Below are positions 25,595-36,252 of a DNA stretch of 64,000 bases, piece by piece. Both the position numbers and the translations under genes were made by a program. Source of the DNA: an uncultured Maribacter sp. (lineage in GTDB: Bacteria > Bacteroidota > Bacteroidia > Flavobacteriales > Flavobacteriaceae); NCBI RefSeq assembly GCF_947500405.1, contig NZ_CANMRY010000006.1, positions 124,001 through 188,000 of the forward strand, given 5' to 3'. Positions within the stretch are counted from its first letter, which is position 1, and every line of letters starts with the position of its first letter. The notes under the pieces were generated by a model. It worked only from the letters and a program-made list of their open reading frames with translations, made no database searches and was not told the origin of the DNA.

Positions 25595-26638
25595 TTATGG
25601 TGCAGGGTTAGGAATTTTATTATGTATTGCGTTAATACCGTCTAGCAACTCATCACTTAAATCTATATCTATACTATTAATATTTTCTCTTAGCTGTTCT
25701 AAATTAGTTGCTCCAATTATATTACTAGTTAAAAAAGGTCTAGAATTTACAAATGCCAATGCCATTTGCGCAAAAGAAAGATTGTGTTCTTGCGCTAAAT
25801 TATAATACATTTCGGTTGCTCTTGTAGCAATCTCTCCAACATATCTATTCATAAAGTTTGGAAACAATTCCATTCTTGAACCTTCTGGTATTTTTCCTAC
25901 TAAATATTTACCAGTTAAAGCTCCAAAAGCTAAAGGAGAATAAGCTAAAAGCCCTATTTTTTCTCGTAAAGAAATTTCAGAATTACCAATCTCAAACTGT
26001 CTATTTAGCAAACTATAAGGGTTTTGAATTGTTATAGCTCTAGGCAAACTTGCATGTACCTTACTTTCCTCTAAAAAACGCATAGTTCCCCAAGGCGTTT
26101 CATTAGAAATACCTATTTGTCTTATTTTACCTTCTTGTACTAAATCTCTAAGAGTCTCTAACACTTGGTGAATATTATCTTGCCAATAATCCGTAACATC
26201 CGGCACAAATTCTCTCTGGCCAAAATAATTTGTAGATCGCTCTGGCCAGTGTAATTGATACAAATCTAAATAATCTGTTTGTAAACGAGTTAAACTCCCT
26301 TCAACAGCTTCAATTATAGCGTCTTTAGAAAAACCTGTAGAACGTATAAATTTTGTATAATCGCCATTTCCAGCAATTTTACTTCCAAGAATAATCTTGT
26401 CTCTATTTCCAGTTTCTTTAAACCAATTTCCTATAATTTTTTCGGTATGAGCATATCGATCTATATGAGCAGGAACAGGGTAAAGCTCTGCTGTATCAAA
26501 AAAATTAACCCCTTGTTCTAATGCATAATTCATTTGATCAAAACCTTCTTTTTCTGAGTTTTGATTACCCCAAGTCATGGTTCCTAAACAAATTTTACTT
26601 ACTTCTATTTCTGTATGTGGAAGTTTGGTGTATTTCAT
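25595..26638 (-). CDS. Aldo/keto reductase (Tas-like)
   Basis: A 347-residue NADP(H)-dependent oxidoreductase with a TIM barrel. The catalytic tetrad is visible: Asp48 and Tyr53 in FFDTAELYP, Lys87 in ILGSKIAG and His130 in YLDLYQLHWPERS. The length and the sequence TMTWGNQNSEKEGFDQMNYALEQGVNF resemble E. coli Tas and related group members. NADP-binding residues lie in the C-terminal IIGATNLEQLRENI. The substrate is unknown. It is divergent from the giant adhesin gene across a 200-bp gap, with a TAAATTTG box upstream, and followed by a microprotein ORF. Confidence 0.93.
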   Translation of the reverse strand: MKYTKLPHTEIEVSKICLGTMTWGNQNSEKEGFDQMNYALEQGVNFFDTAELYPVPAHIDRYAHTEKIIGNWFKETGNRDKIILGSKIAGNGDYTKFIRSTGFSKDAIIEAVEGSLTRLQTDYLDLYQLHWPERSTNYFGQREFVPDVTDYWQDNIHQVLETLRDLVQEGKIRQIGISNETPWGTMRFLEESKVHASLPRAITIQNPYSLLNRQFEIGNSEISLREKIGLLAYSPLAFGALTGKYLVGKIPEGSRMELFPNFMNRYVGEIATRATEMYYNLAQEHNLSFAQMALAFVNSRPFLTSNIIGATNLEQLRENINSIDIDLSDELLDGINAIHNKIPNPAP

Positions 26639-26660
26639 TTACATAAAAATATTAAAGTGC

Positions 26661-26668
26661 CAAATTTA
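26661..26668 (-). promoter_or_regulatory. Putative -7 box for the aldo/keto reductase
   Basis: The minus strand reads TAAATTTG, 22 nt before the ATG. The same gap holds TGCCA/TGGCA inverted at 26712-26726, nearer the adhesin side. Confidence 0.4.
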
Positions 26669-26839
26669 AGAATTAAAAACTAGGAGCCGAGCATTAAAAA
26701 TTAAATCTATTTGCCAGTCTTTGGCAGGATAATGGCTAATTGCCCTTATCGATAAATAACACAACACATTATATATACTAAAATCGTATTCAAAACGTTA
26801 TTTAATAGCTTATTTCACTAAATAGCCCCTAAAAACTAG

Positions 26840-29800
26840 ATGAAATTGCTAACCAAACAGCTAAGAAACCTACTTATGAACATCTTTAAGAATGTCTTAG
26901 ACCGTAAAAAGACATTAACACTACTAATGCTAATCTTAGTAGGATCTTCTTTATTTGGATATGTTTTACCAGCAGTCTTTAATCCAAAAAATGACAACTT
27001 ATCCACTAATGAGGATATTGAAATTTATGCAGGAACCCACCCTCTTACCGGAGTTTCTGATAATGTAGTTTTCTGTTCTGATGATAATAGTGAATTACAT
27101 GAACTTTATCTTTGCGGGGCAGATGCAGAAAAAACTTTGACATTAAACATTCCAAATTTAAGTCAAGTAATATGGTCTAAACTACAAAGTACTAGTTGTG
27201 CTATTTCAAAAACAGATTGTCCGAATACATCTACAAGTTGTACTTGGAATCAAGTATCTACAAACACACAATATAGTGTTTCTGAAAGTGGAGAATATAG
27301 AATTTTTGTAAGATATACGGATAATACTTCCGAGCGTTTTTATTTTAATGTATATGCTAATGGTTTGGCTCCAAGTGCTATTGTTTCTAATATAGATTGT
27401 GCTAATCCGGGGAAAATAACTATAACTAACGTACCAAGCAGCTATGAATATAGCATTAACAACGGTGCTACATGGCAAGATTCTAACATTTTTACAATTA
27501 CTAGTGTAAGTACTTATGATGTTAAAATTAGAAATAAAAATAATACAGATGGTTGCCTTTTTAGCTTAGACAACATTGCTGTAGATAACAATAGTTTTAA
27601 CGCAACACCAACAATTTTACCAATAACTTGTAATACAACTAAAGGCGGAATTAAAATAGATTTAACAGATGCTTCATCTAGTTATATATATGAAATTAGT
27701 CAAGGAGGTAGCCCTATAGGCTCTTCAGGACCAACATCTAGCAATACACATACTTTTACCGATTTAAATTCTGGAGACTATGATATAAATGTAACCTTAT
27801 CTAGTGTATCTAGCTGTTCTTGGACCGCATCTATTACTGTTCCCGTTTTTGAAACAATACAGCCTAATGCCATTGCTACTAAAAATATAGATTGTACAGA
27901 TGGTATTATAACCGTAGCACCAACAGGTGGTACAGCGCCTTACGAGTATAGCCTAGATGGCGGCACAACATATAACGCGTTTACTTCTGGAAACCAAACT
28001 ACTATCCCTATTTCTACCGCTGGGTCTTATACCGTAAGTGTTAAAGATAATAGTGGTTGCGAAGTTGATTCCTCTCCGGTAGATATTATAATAGAACCTG
28101 AAATAACGTATGCTATAACCCCAAAAGCAATTACTTGTAATGGTACAGATGATGGTAGTATCACTGTCGATATTACAAATAGTCAAGGATACTCAACCTC
28201 TTATAGTATAGATGGTAGCACTTTTCAAACTTCTAATGTGTTTAGTAATTTAGCAAGTGGTTCTTATACCGTAACCATAAAAAAAGAAAAAGCAGGTGGT
28301 TCTTGTGATGTTACTACAAGTTCCGTAACCGTAAATCCAAGCACAGCTTTCACAGCTTCAGCTGCTGTAACACAACAAATAAATTGTTCAAGTGGTTCTG
28401 CTACAATAGAAGCCTCAGTTACTGCAGGAGGAACTGCTCCTTTTGAATATAGTACAAATGGTGTAGATTTTCAACCCAATTCTACCATAACAGGATTAGG
28501 TGCGGGAACTTATACCATTACGGTTAAAGATGCCAATGGATGTACCACCACAGTAAACCAAACGGTAAATGGAGGTTCCAATCCTACAAATATTATTTTT
28601 TCTACTAGTAACGTAGATTGCTCTACTGGAGAAACAGATGTACAACTTTCTATTGAAAATGGTACCGGGTCGGGTTATACCTACCAAATTACTGCTCCTT
28701 TAACAATCAGTAATCCATCAGATACTTTCGCTGCTTTAGCACCGGGAACCTATACCTTTGAGGTAGATGATAATGGTTGTAAAATAGTTAGAAACTATAC
28801 TGTTCCAGAACCTATTAAATTTACCGCAAATACCTTCGTGAAAAAGCATGTTACATGTTTTGCTGTAGGAACAGCAGACGGAGAAATTGAAGTAGATATT
28901 ACTAATTTTAATACTTCTTTTGATGTACTTGTTGAAAATAGTTCTGGAATAGATACAGGTTTAGGAATATCTGGAGCAACAACATCTCCTATTATAATTT
29001 CTGGCTTAGTTGCAGATACTTATACCATAAAAATTAAAGACGCTTCTGGTCCGTGCGAATTTGAACAAACACAAACTGTAGAAGCTCCCACTTCGGCTTT
29101 ATCACTAGATTCTTTTAATGCATCGCATATGAATTGTGGCTCTCCAGGTTCTGTAACTATAGAAGCTTCTGGTGGTTGGGGTAATTACAACTATGCCGTT
29201 TTACAACCAGATAATACTACAACAACTGCGCAAAGCAATAAAACCATAACTGGTTTAACACAAATTGGAACACATACTATAATATTAAAAGATATTAATG
29301 GTTGTGTAATAGATACCCAAACTTTTGACTTACAAGATAACGGTGGTCCAATTTCTGTAGTAGACCAAAATGCATCTAATTACTGTTACAGTAGCACTAC
29401 TAAAGGAGAACTTAAAATAGATGTTTCTGGAGGGGAAGCTCCATACTTTTACACCGTAAACAACGGAACTCCAACACCAATTACTGGAGGCACTTTCACT
29501 CTAAGTAACATAACGCCTGATGATAATATTATAAAAGTAATTGGCGCTAACGGTTGCGAAACTATAGTAGCAGACACAAAAATTAGTGGACAATTATTTG
29601 CTCTTGCGCAAATAACAAAACCATTAGGTTGTGGCGCTACACCAGATGCTATAATAAGCGTAACCCCTGAAGAAGGATATCCGCCATATACATACACTCT
29701 AAATGGAGACCCAACACCTGTTACTATGCCGTATAATGCTGCAACAGAGGGTTTATATACGTTTACTGTAACCGATAGTAAGGATTGTAGTTTTATAGTT

Positions 29801-32800
29801 GACCCAGTGGATGTAAAGCTTGCACCTGCATTAGATTCTGAAACTGAAATTTCTCCTACTTCTTGTGGTAAAGATGGTACAGGATCTGTTAAACTAATAG
29901 CAAAAGGAGGAACACCTCCTTATAAGTATGCCTTTAGTGACACACCATTCTCTGCAACTAACCAACCCGTTTATAACGACCAAAGTATCTTTGCTAATTT
30001 AGATGCTACCCAATATTACTTTGCTATAAAAGATGAGTTAGGCTGTGAAAAAGATGATATTGTAGCTCTTGTTGATTCAGAAGACCCTATTGATTTTAAA
30101 ATAGAACAGGAGCATATTAAATGTGACGACTCTCCGGGAGGAGGTAACATATGGGGAAACATTAAAGTTTATGATATAACTAATACAACAGGTCTAGTAA
30201 CAATTTCTTTAGTTAGAGTACATGATAAAGATAAGTATATAGCTGGTGATGAAACTCGTACTTGGGTATATAGACGTTATGAAAATATAGACTTAGCAAC
30301 AAATTCAAATTATAATAATGCATCTAAACCTGCTTGGTATGGAAATACAACAGGTTTTGATATAAGGTTATATTGGGCGAATCATTTTGTAGTTCGTGTA
30401 GAAGATGAAAGAGGGTGTGTAAAAGAATCTAATGTCTATACTGTTGAAGCACCCCCAATACCGTCTGGTGTAACATCTCCTGTTAGTTTACAAACTTGCG
30501 AAAATGGTGCTACCTATGATTTTTCTATTAATAATACGGATAGTAATGGCGATGGAACCCCTGATTTAGTAGGTCCATTTGAAGCACGTCTGTGGCCTTA
30601 CGATTTAGTAGATGATGATGGTGATGGAGTTGAAGATGATGAAAATAGTGGTTGGCGAGCTTTTGATGATATAGAAAACCCATTATTTGATGGAGTTTCT
30701 GGCCCTCCTTATGAACGCGATTATCGTTTTACTTCAAGTGCAACTTACGGTAAACTTTTATTTGGAGTAGCTTATTCAATTATAATCAGAGATAAAAATA
30801 CAGGTTGTGTTAGGTGGCGAGGATTAAGACCTGTTGTACAACCTCCAGTTGATAATATAAAAATAGATGCTGTCCCTCAAAGTACTACCTGTTATGGTAA
30901 TCAAGATGGAGAAGTTCAATTTACAATTACAGATTACGCTCCAGGAATTATTAAAACTAAAATTTATCATGCTAGTCGCCCTGCAGATTCTAGATGGCAT
31001 TATCCTGTAGCCGATCAAGTAGGTACTGGTGCTCCATTAACAATTTCAGTATCTGGAATGCGTGTTGGATGGTATGTTGTAGAAGTGGAAGATAGTTCTG
31101 GCTGTACCGCAGGAGAACGTTTCCTAATATATAGACCTAAAAGTAAATTACAAATAAAAGAAGAACAGGTGGTACAACCTACCTGTAATACTGGTGGCCA
31201 AGTAGCCGTATCTGCTATTGGTGGTTGGGATAATGAAAGGTACTATAATATTCGAAATAAATTATACCAAAATTGGCACCCATATGAATATGCATTAGTT
31301 TTAGATAGCGAAACCCCAACAGATGCAGATTTTGGTTCAGATCCTTTATGGATTAATATTGTTCCTACAGCTTACGACGGTGTAAACAATGTATACCGTG
31401 CATACGTACGTGATGGTGGTGGTTGTATAAAAGCGTTAGCAGACCCTATTACGTTTACACAAGACCCAGAACCTGTTATAGATACTATAGATGTTACTGA
31501 TCGATGCGCACCATTAAGTGGAAGCGAAACATATAATGTTGTTGCAACATTAACACAACCTGGTACTAACCCAACAAATACAAACCCAGTTTATATTTGG
31601 GATGGCGAAGTTACTACTACAGCCACAAAAACTTTAGGACCTGGAAACCATACCTTAGTGGTTCGTGATGAAAATGGTTGTTCTGATACGCAAAACATTC
31701 ATATTTATCCACAACTAGTGGCTAAATCTAAAATTACTAAAACAGTAGATTGTGAAGTATCTTTGGATAATGGAGAGATGTTAGCTTCTGCTTATGGTGG
31801 CTCAGGAAACTTTGAGTTTACCATATTTCCTATTCCTGCATCTTATGCCCCTGGTGAAGAAACAAATACTACTGGTGTATTTACAAGATTAGAGCCAAAT
31901 GTAAATTATGTTTATAGAGTAAATGATTTAGACAATACTTGTGGCACTCAAGATTCTCCTCCATTAGAATTAATAATGCCCGTAGACCCACAATTTGAGC
32001 CAGATACAACCGTACCTGTTACTTGTTTTGGAGATACCGATGGAAAAATTATTATAAAACAAATAGACGGTGTAGATAACTTAGATGTAACTTATGAGTA
32101 TAGTTTAAATGGAGGTACGTACCAAACCTCTAATCTATTTGATGGATTAGCGGCTGGCACCTATAATGTAGATATTCGTTCCTCAAAAAATTGTGTTCAA
32201 AATTTACTAGGAATAGTTGTAGGTGGTCCATCTGCCCCAGTTTCTTTAACTACTCCAACAGTATCTGCTTTTGCATGTACTGCAAATAATAAATTAGGAA
32301 TGGCAACCATAGACGCAACTGTTTCTGGTGGTACAGCACCGTATAAGTACAGCTATAATGGTAACAGTTATAGCTCTGTTACTGGTACAGCCATTTCTTT
32401 TGAGGTTCCTTACAAAACCACATCTCAAAACATTGTTTTAGATGTTATAGATGCTAATGGATGTCCAATCCAAGAAAATATAACAGTTGATGCAGCAACT
32501 AAAATTTCTGCTACTATAACAACAAGAACTCCAATGAATTGTGCTACTGATGGAGTATATGAAATTAACAATCTTACAAGTTTTACGAATTATAGTATTG
32601 TAGAACAGCCAAGTGCTTCGGCTTATGTAACTATTGTTGGAACAACTGTTACCATTGAAAGAGGACAACCAAATACATATTCATTCTTAGTTACAGATAA
32701 TGATACTGGTTGTACTACGAAAGTACATATTGAAATAGCTCCTTTTAATACTATAGAGTTAAGTGCTTCTAAGGTAAATGACATTACTTGCCATGGAGAA

Positions 32801-35326
32801 TCTAACGGAGAACTTTCTTTTGAAGCTTCTGGTTTTGGTAGTGGCGGATTTAGTTATGAAATTTATAATGTAAATAATACGACCACCCCTATACATTCTG
32901 TAGCTAGTAGCACACTTACTACACCTATTTCTTATAGCTTATTACCAGCAGGCACATTTGTGGTTGTAGCTACAGATAACGACACTGGTTGTCATGTAAA
33001 ATCAGAATTTATTTCTATACAAAGCCCTTCGGAGCCTTTAGATTTTACCTATGCCATAACACATGATTTAACTTGTTCTCCAGGTATGGATGCGCAAATT
33101 ACAACAACACCAGTAGGTGGATGGGGTACTTACGAATTTGAATTAGTAAATGCGGATTCTGGTACAACACTACAATCTTTTGATGCTAATAATGTATTTA
33201 GTGGATTAACATCTGGTATAAATTATGAATTGACCATAAGAGATGCAAACGGGTGTACTAAACTAACAACAGGAATTACTATTCCTGAGATAGATTCTAT
33301 AACAGTAACCCCAGGTAATATATCAGCTACTAACCCATCTTGCACAGAGGCAAATGATGGAGAAATTACTGTAGTTGCTACTAGAGAGTTTGGTAATGGA
33401 CACACTAATTTCCAATACATTTTAACGAATATAACAACAGGAGTTAGTGGCTTACCACAATCTAGTAATATTTTTTCTAATTTATTTGAAGGAGATTATT
33501 CTATCACTGTAATAGATGGTTCTGGTTGTGATACTACAACGGCTACTATTTCTTTAATTGATCCAACAGAAATAGAAATTGACGGTATAATAAGCCAAGA
33601 ACCTAACTGTGATCCTAATTCAGGAGAAATTACAATATCCGCTAGCGGTGGTATTTTGGGTACAACGTATGAATATAGAATTATAGAACCCGCTGCAGAT
33701 GCAACTGCTTGGAGTACACAACAGGTATATAGTTCTTTAGCTCCAGGAACTTACGAGTTTTTAGCTCGCGATAGTGACCCTGCAAAACATTGTGTTTCCC
33801 CCATTTCTGTAATACGAACCATAAATGTCGTAGAACCTTTAGATATAACAGTAAATGATGATAATACAATCATTAATTGTAATGGCGAAATGGATGCCGT
33901 TTTAATTGCAGAAGCAACTGGAGGTTTAGGTGGCTACCAATACCAACTAGAAGTTAACGGAACTTTACAAGGAGCTCCTCAGGACTCTGGTACTTTTGAA
34001 GGATTAGGGCAAGGAAATTATAGGATTTTAGCAACTGGAGGGACTAATTGTGAAAAATACTCGGAAGAAATTATTATAAATGAACCTCCTTTACTCTCTG
34101 CTAGTTTACAAGGAAGCACAAATGTTATGTGCTTTGGCGAAGATAATGGAACTATAGAAATTTCTGCAAGTGGCGGTAATGAACCATACCAATATATTAT
34201 TTCTTCTAATCCAAAAAAGGCAGTTAACAATAATACTTTTGATAGGTTACCAGGTGGCACTTACAGTGTACTAGTTCAGGATGCTAATGGTTGCCAAGTT
34301 ACAGTAGAGAATATTAATATTGTAGCCCCAACTGCTGCCTTATTAGCAAATGTAACCAGAATAGAAGATGAAGTTTGCTCTAGTGATGATAATGGACTTA
34401 TTGAAGTAGAAATAACTGGTGGTACTACCCCATACCAATACAACCTTACTAGTCCTACAGATAGTTTTACTGCAATAAGTGGCTCTACATTAACATTAGA
34501 TAATCTAGATGGAGGATTCTATGAAATATATATTAAAGATGCTAACAACTGTCCTTTTGTACTAGTAAAAGAAGTAAAAGTTGGCTCTGACCTTTCTGCA
34601 ACTGTAGAAATAACAAATGAATGTAGTAATGGGCATCCTATTTATGGTGCATCTGTACTATTTAATGATGAAAATCTAGATACCGCAGAAATTGTGTTCG
34701 ATTTAGATGATGCCAACCCAAATAATCCAGATGTTGCAAATGCGCAAGCAGAAACTATCTTTACAGACATCTCTTCTGGTGACCATACTATAAGTATTGT
34801 TCATTTAGGTACAGGGTGTATTGAAGTTAAAAACTTTTCTGTGGAAGCGCAACAACAATTAGTTTTAACTAGCAAACCTGCTGGTATTAACGAAATAATT
34901 GTAGAAGCAACTGGCGGAGATGGTATTTACACGTATTATTTTGATGATGAAATTAGTCCTGACGGTAAAAAGTATATTAACCATACTGATGTTTACACTG
35001 CTAAAGTAATAGACAGTAAAGGTTGTGAAGCTAGTATAGAAATTCCTTTAGAATTTATAGACATTGAAATTCCAAATTTCTTTACTCCTGATGGAGATGG
35101 GTTTAACGATACTTGGGTAATTAAAAATGTAGAAGGTTTCCCTAATCTTTGGGGTGCAATTTATGATAGATACGGTAGACAAGTTAAATACTTTGTAAAA
35201 CAAGGTAATTGGGATGGATCCTACGAAAACGTAGATTTACCTTCGGGAGATTATTGGTACGTAATTAAACTAAATGGTGAAAATGATGATCGAGAGTTTG
35301 TGGGTCATGTTACAATTTACAGATAA
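26840..35326 (+). CDS. Giant SprB-repeat surface adhesin with T9SS type B C-terminal domain
   Basis: A 2828-residue secreted protein. The N-terminus has a basic region and a hydrophobic signal segment (TLLMLILVGSSLFGYVLPA); an ATG at 26876 (MNIFKNVLDRKK) is an alternative start. The body is about 25 repeats of about 90-100 residues of the SprB type, each opening near a Cys with a TCxGxxDGxI-like strand, continuing GGTAPYxYS and closing with GTYTVxVxDANGC. Residues of about 1230-1260 carry an Asp-rich DDDGDGVEDDEN calcium-like segment in a divergent zone. The last 85 residues (IPNFFTPDGDGFNDTW ... YDRYGRQV ... GDYWYVIKL) are the gliding-motility-associated C-terminal domain that directs type IX secretion. 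Likely a cell-surface adhesin for attachment or gliding. No PorP/SprF gene follows. Confidence 0.92.
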   Translation: MKLLTKQLRNLLMNIFKNVLDRKKTLTLLMLILVGSSLFGYVLPAVFNPKNDNLSTNEDIEIYAGTHPLTGVSDNVVFCSDDNSELHELYLCGADAEKTLTLNIPNLSQVIWSKLQSTSCAISKTDCPNTSTSCTWNQVSTNTQYSVSESGEYRIFVRYTDNTSERFYFNVYANGLAPSAIVSNIDCANPGKITITNVPSSYEYSINNGATWQDSNIFTITSVSTYDVKIRNKNNTDGCLFSLDNIAVDNNSFNATPTILPITCNTTKGGIKIDLTDASSSYIYEISQGGSPIGSSGPTSSNTHTFTDLNSGDYDINVTLSSVSSCSWTASITVPVFETIQPNAIATKNIDCTDGIITVAPTGGTAPYEYSLDGGTTYNAFTSGNQTTIPISTAGSYTVSVKDNSGCEVDSSPVDIIIEPEITYAITPKAITCNGTDDGSITVDITNSQGYSTSYSIDGSTFQTSNVFSNLASGSYTVTIKKEKAGGSCDVTTSSVTVNPSTAFTASAAVTQQINCSSGSATIEASVTAGGTAPFEYSTNGVDFQPNSTITGLGAGTYTITVKDANGCTTTVNQTVNGGSNPTNIIFSTSNVDCSTGETDVQLSIENGTGSGYTYQITAPLTISNPSDTFAALAPGTYTFEVDDNGCKIVRNYTVPEPIKFTANTFVKKHVTCFAVGTADGEIEVDITNFNTSFDVLVENSSGIDTGLGISGATTSPIIISGLVADTYTIKIKDASGPCEFEQTQTVEAPTSALSLDSFNASHMNCGSPGSVTIEASGGWGNYNYAVLQPDNTTTTAQSNKTITGLTQIGTHTIILKDINGCVIDTQTFDLQDNGGPISVVDQNASNYCYSSTTKGELKIDVSGGEAPYFYTVNNGTPTPITGGTFTLSNITPDDNIIKVIGANGCETIVADTKISGQLFALAQITKPLGCGATPDAIISVTPEEGYPPYTYTLNGDPTPVTMPYNAATEGLYTFTVTDSKDCSFIVDPVDVKLAPALDSETEISPTSCGKDGTGSVKLIAKGGTPPYKYAFSDTPFSATNQPVYNDQSIFANLDATQYYFAIKDELGCEKDDIVALVDSEDPIDFKIEQEHIKCDDSPGGGNIWGNIKVYDITNTTGLVTISLVRVHDKDKYIAGDETRTWVYRRYENIDLATNSNYNNASKPAWYGNTTGFDIRLYWANHFVVRVEDERGCVKESNVYTVEAPPIPSGVTSPVSLQTCENGATYDFSINNTDSNGDGTPDLVGPFEARLWPYDLVDDDGDGVEDDENSGWRAFDDIENPLFDGVSGPPYERDYRFTSSATYGKLLFGVAYSIIIRDKNTGCVRWRGLRPVVQPPVDNIKIDAVPQSTTCYGNQDGEVQFTITDYAPGIIKTKIYHASRPADSRWHYPVADQVGTGAPLTISVSGMRVGWYVVEVEDSSGCTAGERFLIYRPKSKLQIKEEQVVQPTCNTGGQVAVSAIGGWDNERYYNIRNKLYQNWHPYEYALVLDSETPTDADFGSDPLWINIVPTAYDGVNNVYRAYVRDGGGCIKALADPITFTQDPEPVIDTIDVTDRCAPLSGSETYNVVATLTQPGTNPTNTNPVYIWDGEVTTTATKTLGPGNHTLVVRDENGCSDTQNIHIYPQLVAKSKITKTVDCEVSLDNGEMLASAYGGSGNFEFTIFPIPASYAPGEETNTTGVFTRLEPNVNYVYRVNDLDNTCGTQDSPPLELIMPVDPQFEPDTTVPVTCFGDTDGKIIIKQIDGVDNLDVTYEYSLNGGTYQTSNLFDGLAAGTYNVDIRSSKNCVQNLLGIVVGGPSAPVSLTTPTVSAFACTANNKLGMATIDATVSGGTAPYKYSYNGNSYSSVTGTAISFEVPYKTTSQNIVLDVIDANGCPIQENITVDAATKISATITTRTPMNCATDGVYEINNLTSFTNYSIVEQPSASAYVTIVGTTVTIERGQPNTYSFLVTDNDTGCTTKVHIEIAPFNTIELSASKVNDITCHGESNGELSFEASGFGSGGFSYEIYNVNNTTTPIHSVASSTLTTPISYSLLPAGTFVVVATDNDTGCHVKSEFISIQSPSEPLDFTYAITHDLTCSPGMDAQITTTPVGGWGTYEFELVNADSGTTLQSFDANNVFSGLTSGINYELTIRDANGCTKLTTGITIPEIDSITVTPGNISATNPSCTEANDGEITVVATREFGNGHTNFQYILTNITTGVSGLPQSSNIFSNLFEGDYSITVIDGSGCDTTTATISLIDPTEIEIDGIISQEPNCDPNSGEITISASGGILGTTYEYRIIEPAADATAWSTQQVYSSLAPGTYEFLARDSDPAKHCVSPISVIRTINVVEPLDITVNDDNTIINCNGEMDAVLIAEATGGLGGYQYQLEVNGTLQGAPQDSGTFEGLGQGNYRILATGGTNCEKYSEEIIINEPPLLSASLQGSTNVMCFGEDNGTIEISASGGNEPYQYIISSNPKKAVNNNTFDRLPGGTYSVLVQDANGCQVTVENINIVAPTAALLANVTRIEDEVCSSDDNGLIEVEITGGTTPYQYNLTSPTDSFTAISGSTLTLDNLDGGFYEIYIKDANNCPFVLVKEVKVGSDLSATVEITNECSNGHPIYGASVLFNDENLDTAEIVFDLDDANPNNPDVANAQAETIFTDISSGDHTISIVHLGTGCIEVKNFSVEAQQQLVLTSKPAGINEIIVEATGGDGIYTYYFDDEISPDGKKYINHTDVYTAKVIDSKGCEASIEIPLEFIDIEIPNFFTPDGDGFNDTWVIKNVEGFPNLWGAIYDRYGRQVKYFVKQGNWDGSYENVDLPSGDYWYVIKLNGENDDREFVGHVTIYR

Positions 35327-35336
35327 ACAATAAACT

Positions 35337-35365
35337 AAAAGGGTCGCAAATTGCGACCCTTTTTA
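35337..35365. terminator. Bidirectional terminator between adhesin and exonuclease genes
   Basis: AAAAGGGTCGCAA (35337-35349) pairs with TTGCGACCCTTTT (35351-35363) around one base. GC-rich core with A and T runs, between convergent genes. Confidence 0.85.
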
Positions 35366-35384
35366 ATAGGTATTAAATAGTTTC

Positions 35385-36149
35385 CTATTTACTAATTTCT
35401 ACTAAAATAGGGCAGTGATCACTATGCTTAGCTTCTGATAAAATTAAAGCTCTTTTTAATCTTTCCTCTAAAGAGGAACTTACCATAGCATAATCTAAAC
35501 GCCATCCTTTATTATTGTTTCTTGCATTTGCGCGGTAGCTCCACCACGAATAATTATGAGGTTCTTTATTAAAATGCCTAAAGCTATCTATAAAACCACT
35601 CTTTATAAAATTCCCTATCCATTCCCTCTCTACAGGTAAAAAACCAGAAACATTTTTGTTCCTAACTGGATCATGAATATCTATAGCTTCATGACAAATA
35701 TTATAATCTCCTAATACAATTAAATTTGGATGGTCTTTTTTTAATTCATTGGCATACTCTTGAAAATCTGCCATATATTTTAACTTAAACTCTAACCTAT
35801 CCAAATTAGTACCAGAAGGCAAATACATACTCATTATAGAAATATCTCCGTAGTCTACTCGTAAATTTCTCCCTTCAAAATCCATATAATCTATACCAGT
35901 GCCATACTCAATATGGTCTGGTTCTTTTTTTGCTAAAATAGCAACGCCACTATACCCTTTTTTCTCTGCGCTAAACCAATAATTATAAGAATATCCTGCT
36001 TCCGCAAAAACGTCTAAATCTAATTGTTCTTTATTCGCTTTTATTTCTTGCAAACATATTACATCGGGGTCTACAGCCTGTAGCCAATCTATAAAACCTT
36101 TTTTTAATGCTGCTCTTATGCCGTTTACGTTATAGGATACTATCTTCAT
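35385..36149 (-). CDS. xth: Exodeoxyribonuclease III / AP endonuclease
   Basis: 254-residue Mg-dependent endonuclease/exonuclease/phosphatase-fold repair enzyme that cuts at abasic sites. Active-site residues are visible: Asn7 in SYNVNGIRAA, Glu35 in CLQEIKA, the GDYNICHEAID motif, NNKGWRLDYAM, and the terminal Asp244-His245 in HSDHCPILVEI. The length matches ExoA/XthA (250-270). There is no signal peptide, so it is cytoplasmic, unlike the secreted relative at 52823-53875. It stands alone between a terminator and the divergent barrel gene. Confidence 0.96.
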   Translation of the reverse strand: MKIVSYNVNGIRAALKKGFIDWLQAVDPDVICLQEIKANKEQLDLDVFAEAGYSYNYWFSAEKKGYSGVAILAKKEPDHIEYGTGIDYMDFEGRNLRVDYGDISIMSMYLPSGTNLDRLEFKLKYMADFQEYANELKKDHPNLIVLGDYNICHEAIDIHDPVRNKNVSGFLPVEREWIGNFIKSGFIDSFRHFNKEPHNYSWWSYRANARNNNKGWRLDYAMVSSSLEERLKRALILSEAKHSDHCPILVEISK

Positions 36150-36221
36150 TTTTATATTTTATGCCTATAAAAGTAACAAAATAGGAAAGACCTAAAGTCT
36201 ATTTATAAAATTTTAATACCC

Positions 36222-36229
36222 TATTTTTG
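36222..36229 (+). promoter_or_regulatory. Putative -7 box for the barrel gene
   Basis: TATTTTTG, fitting TAnnTTTG, 23 nt before the ATG at 36253. Confidence 0.35.
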
Positions 36230-36252
36230 CTTTTTATTTTAAACACTACCCA

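Noticed and set aside
26640-26839. Inverted repeat TGCCA/TGGCA upstream of the adhesin as an operator or terminator
   Set aside because: Arms are only 5 bp and there is no T run. It is noted in the neighbouring promoter entry, but too weak to stand alone.
26840-35326. Several 60-90-codon antisense ORFs inside the adhesin gene
   Set aside because: They have low-complexity, Tyr/Ile/Asn/Ser-rich translations typical of reading a beta-repeat gene backwards, with no start context or family resemblance.
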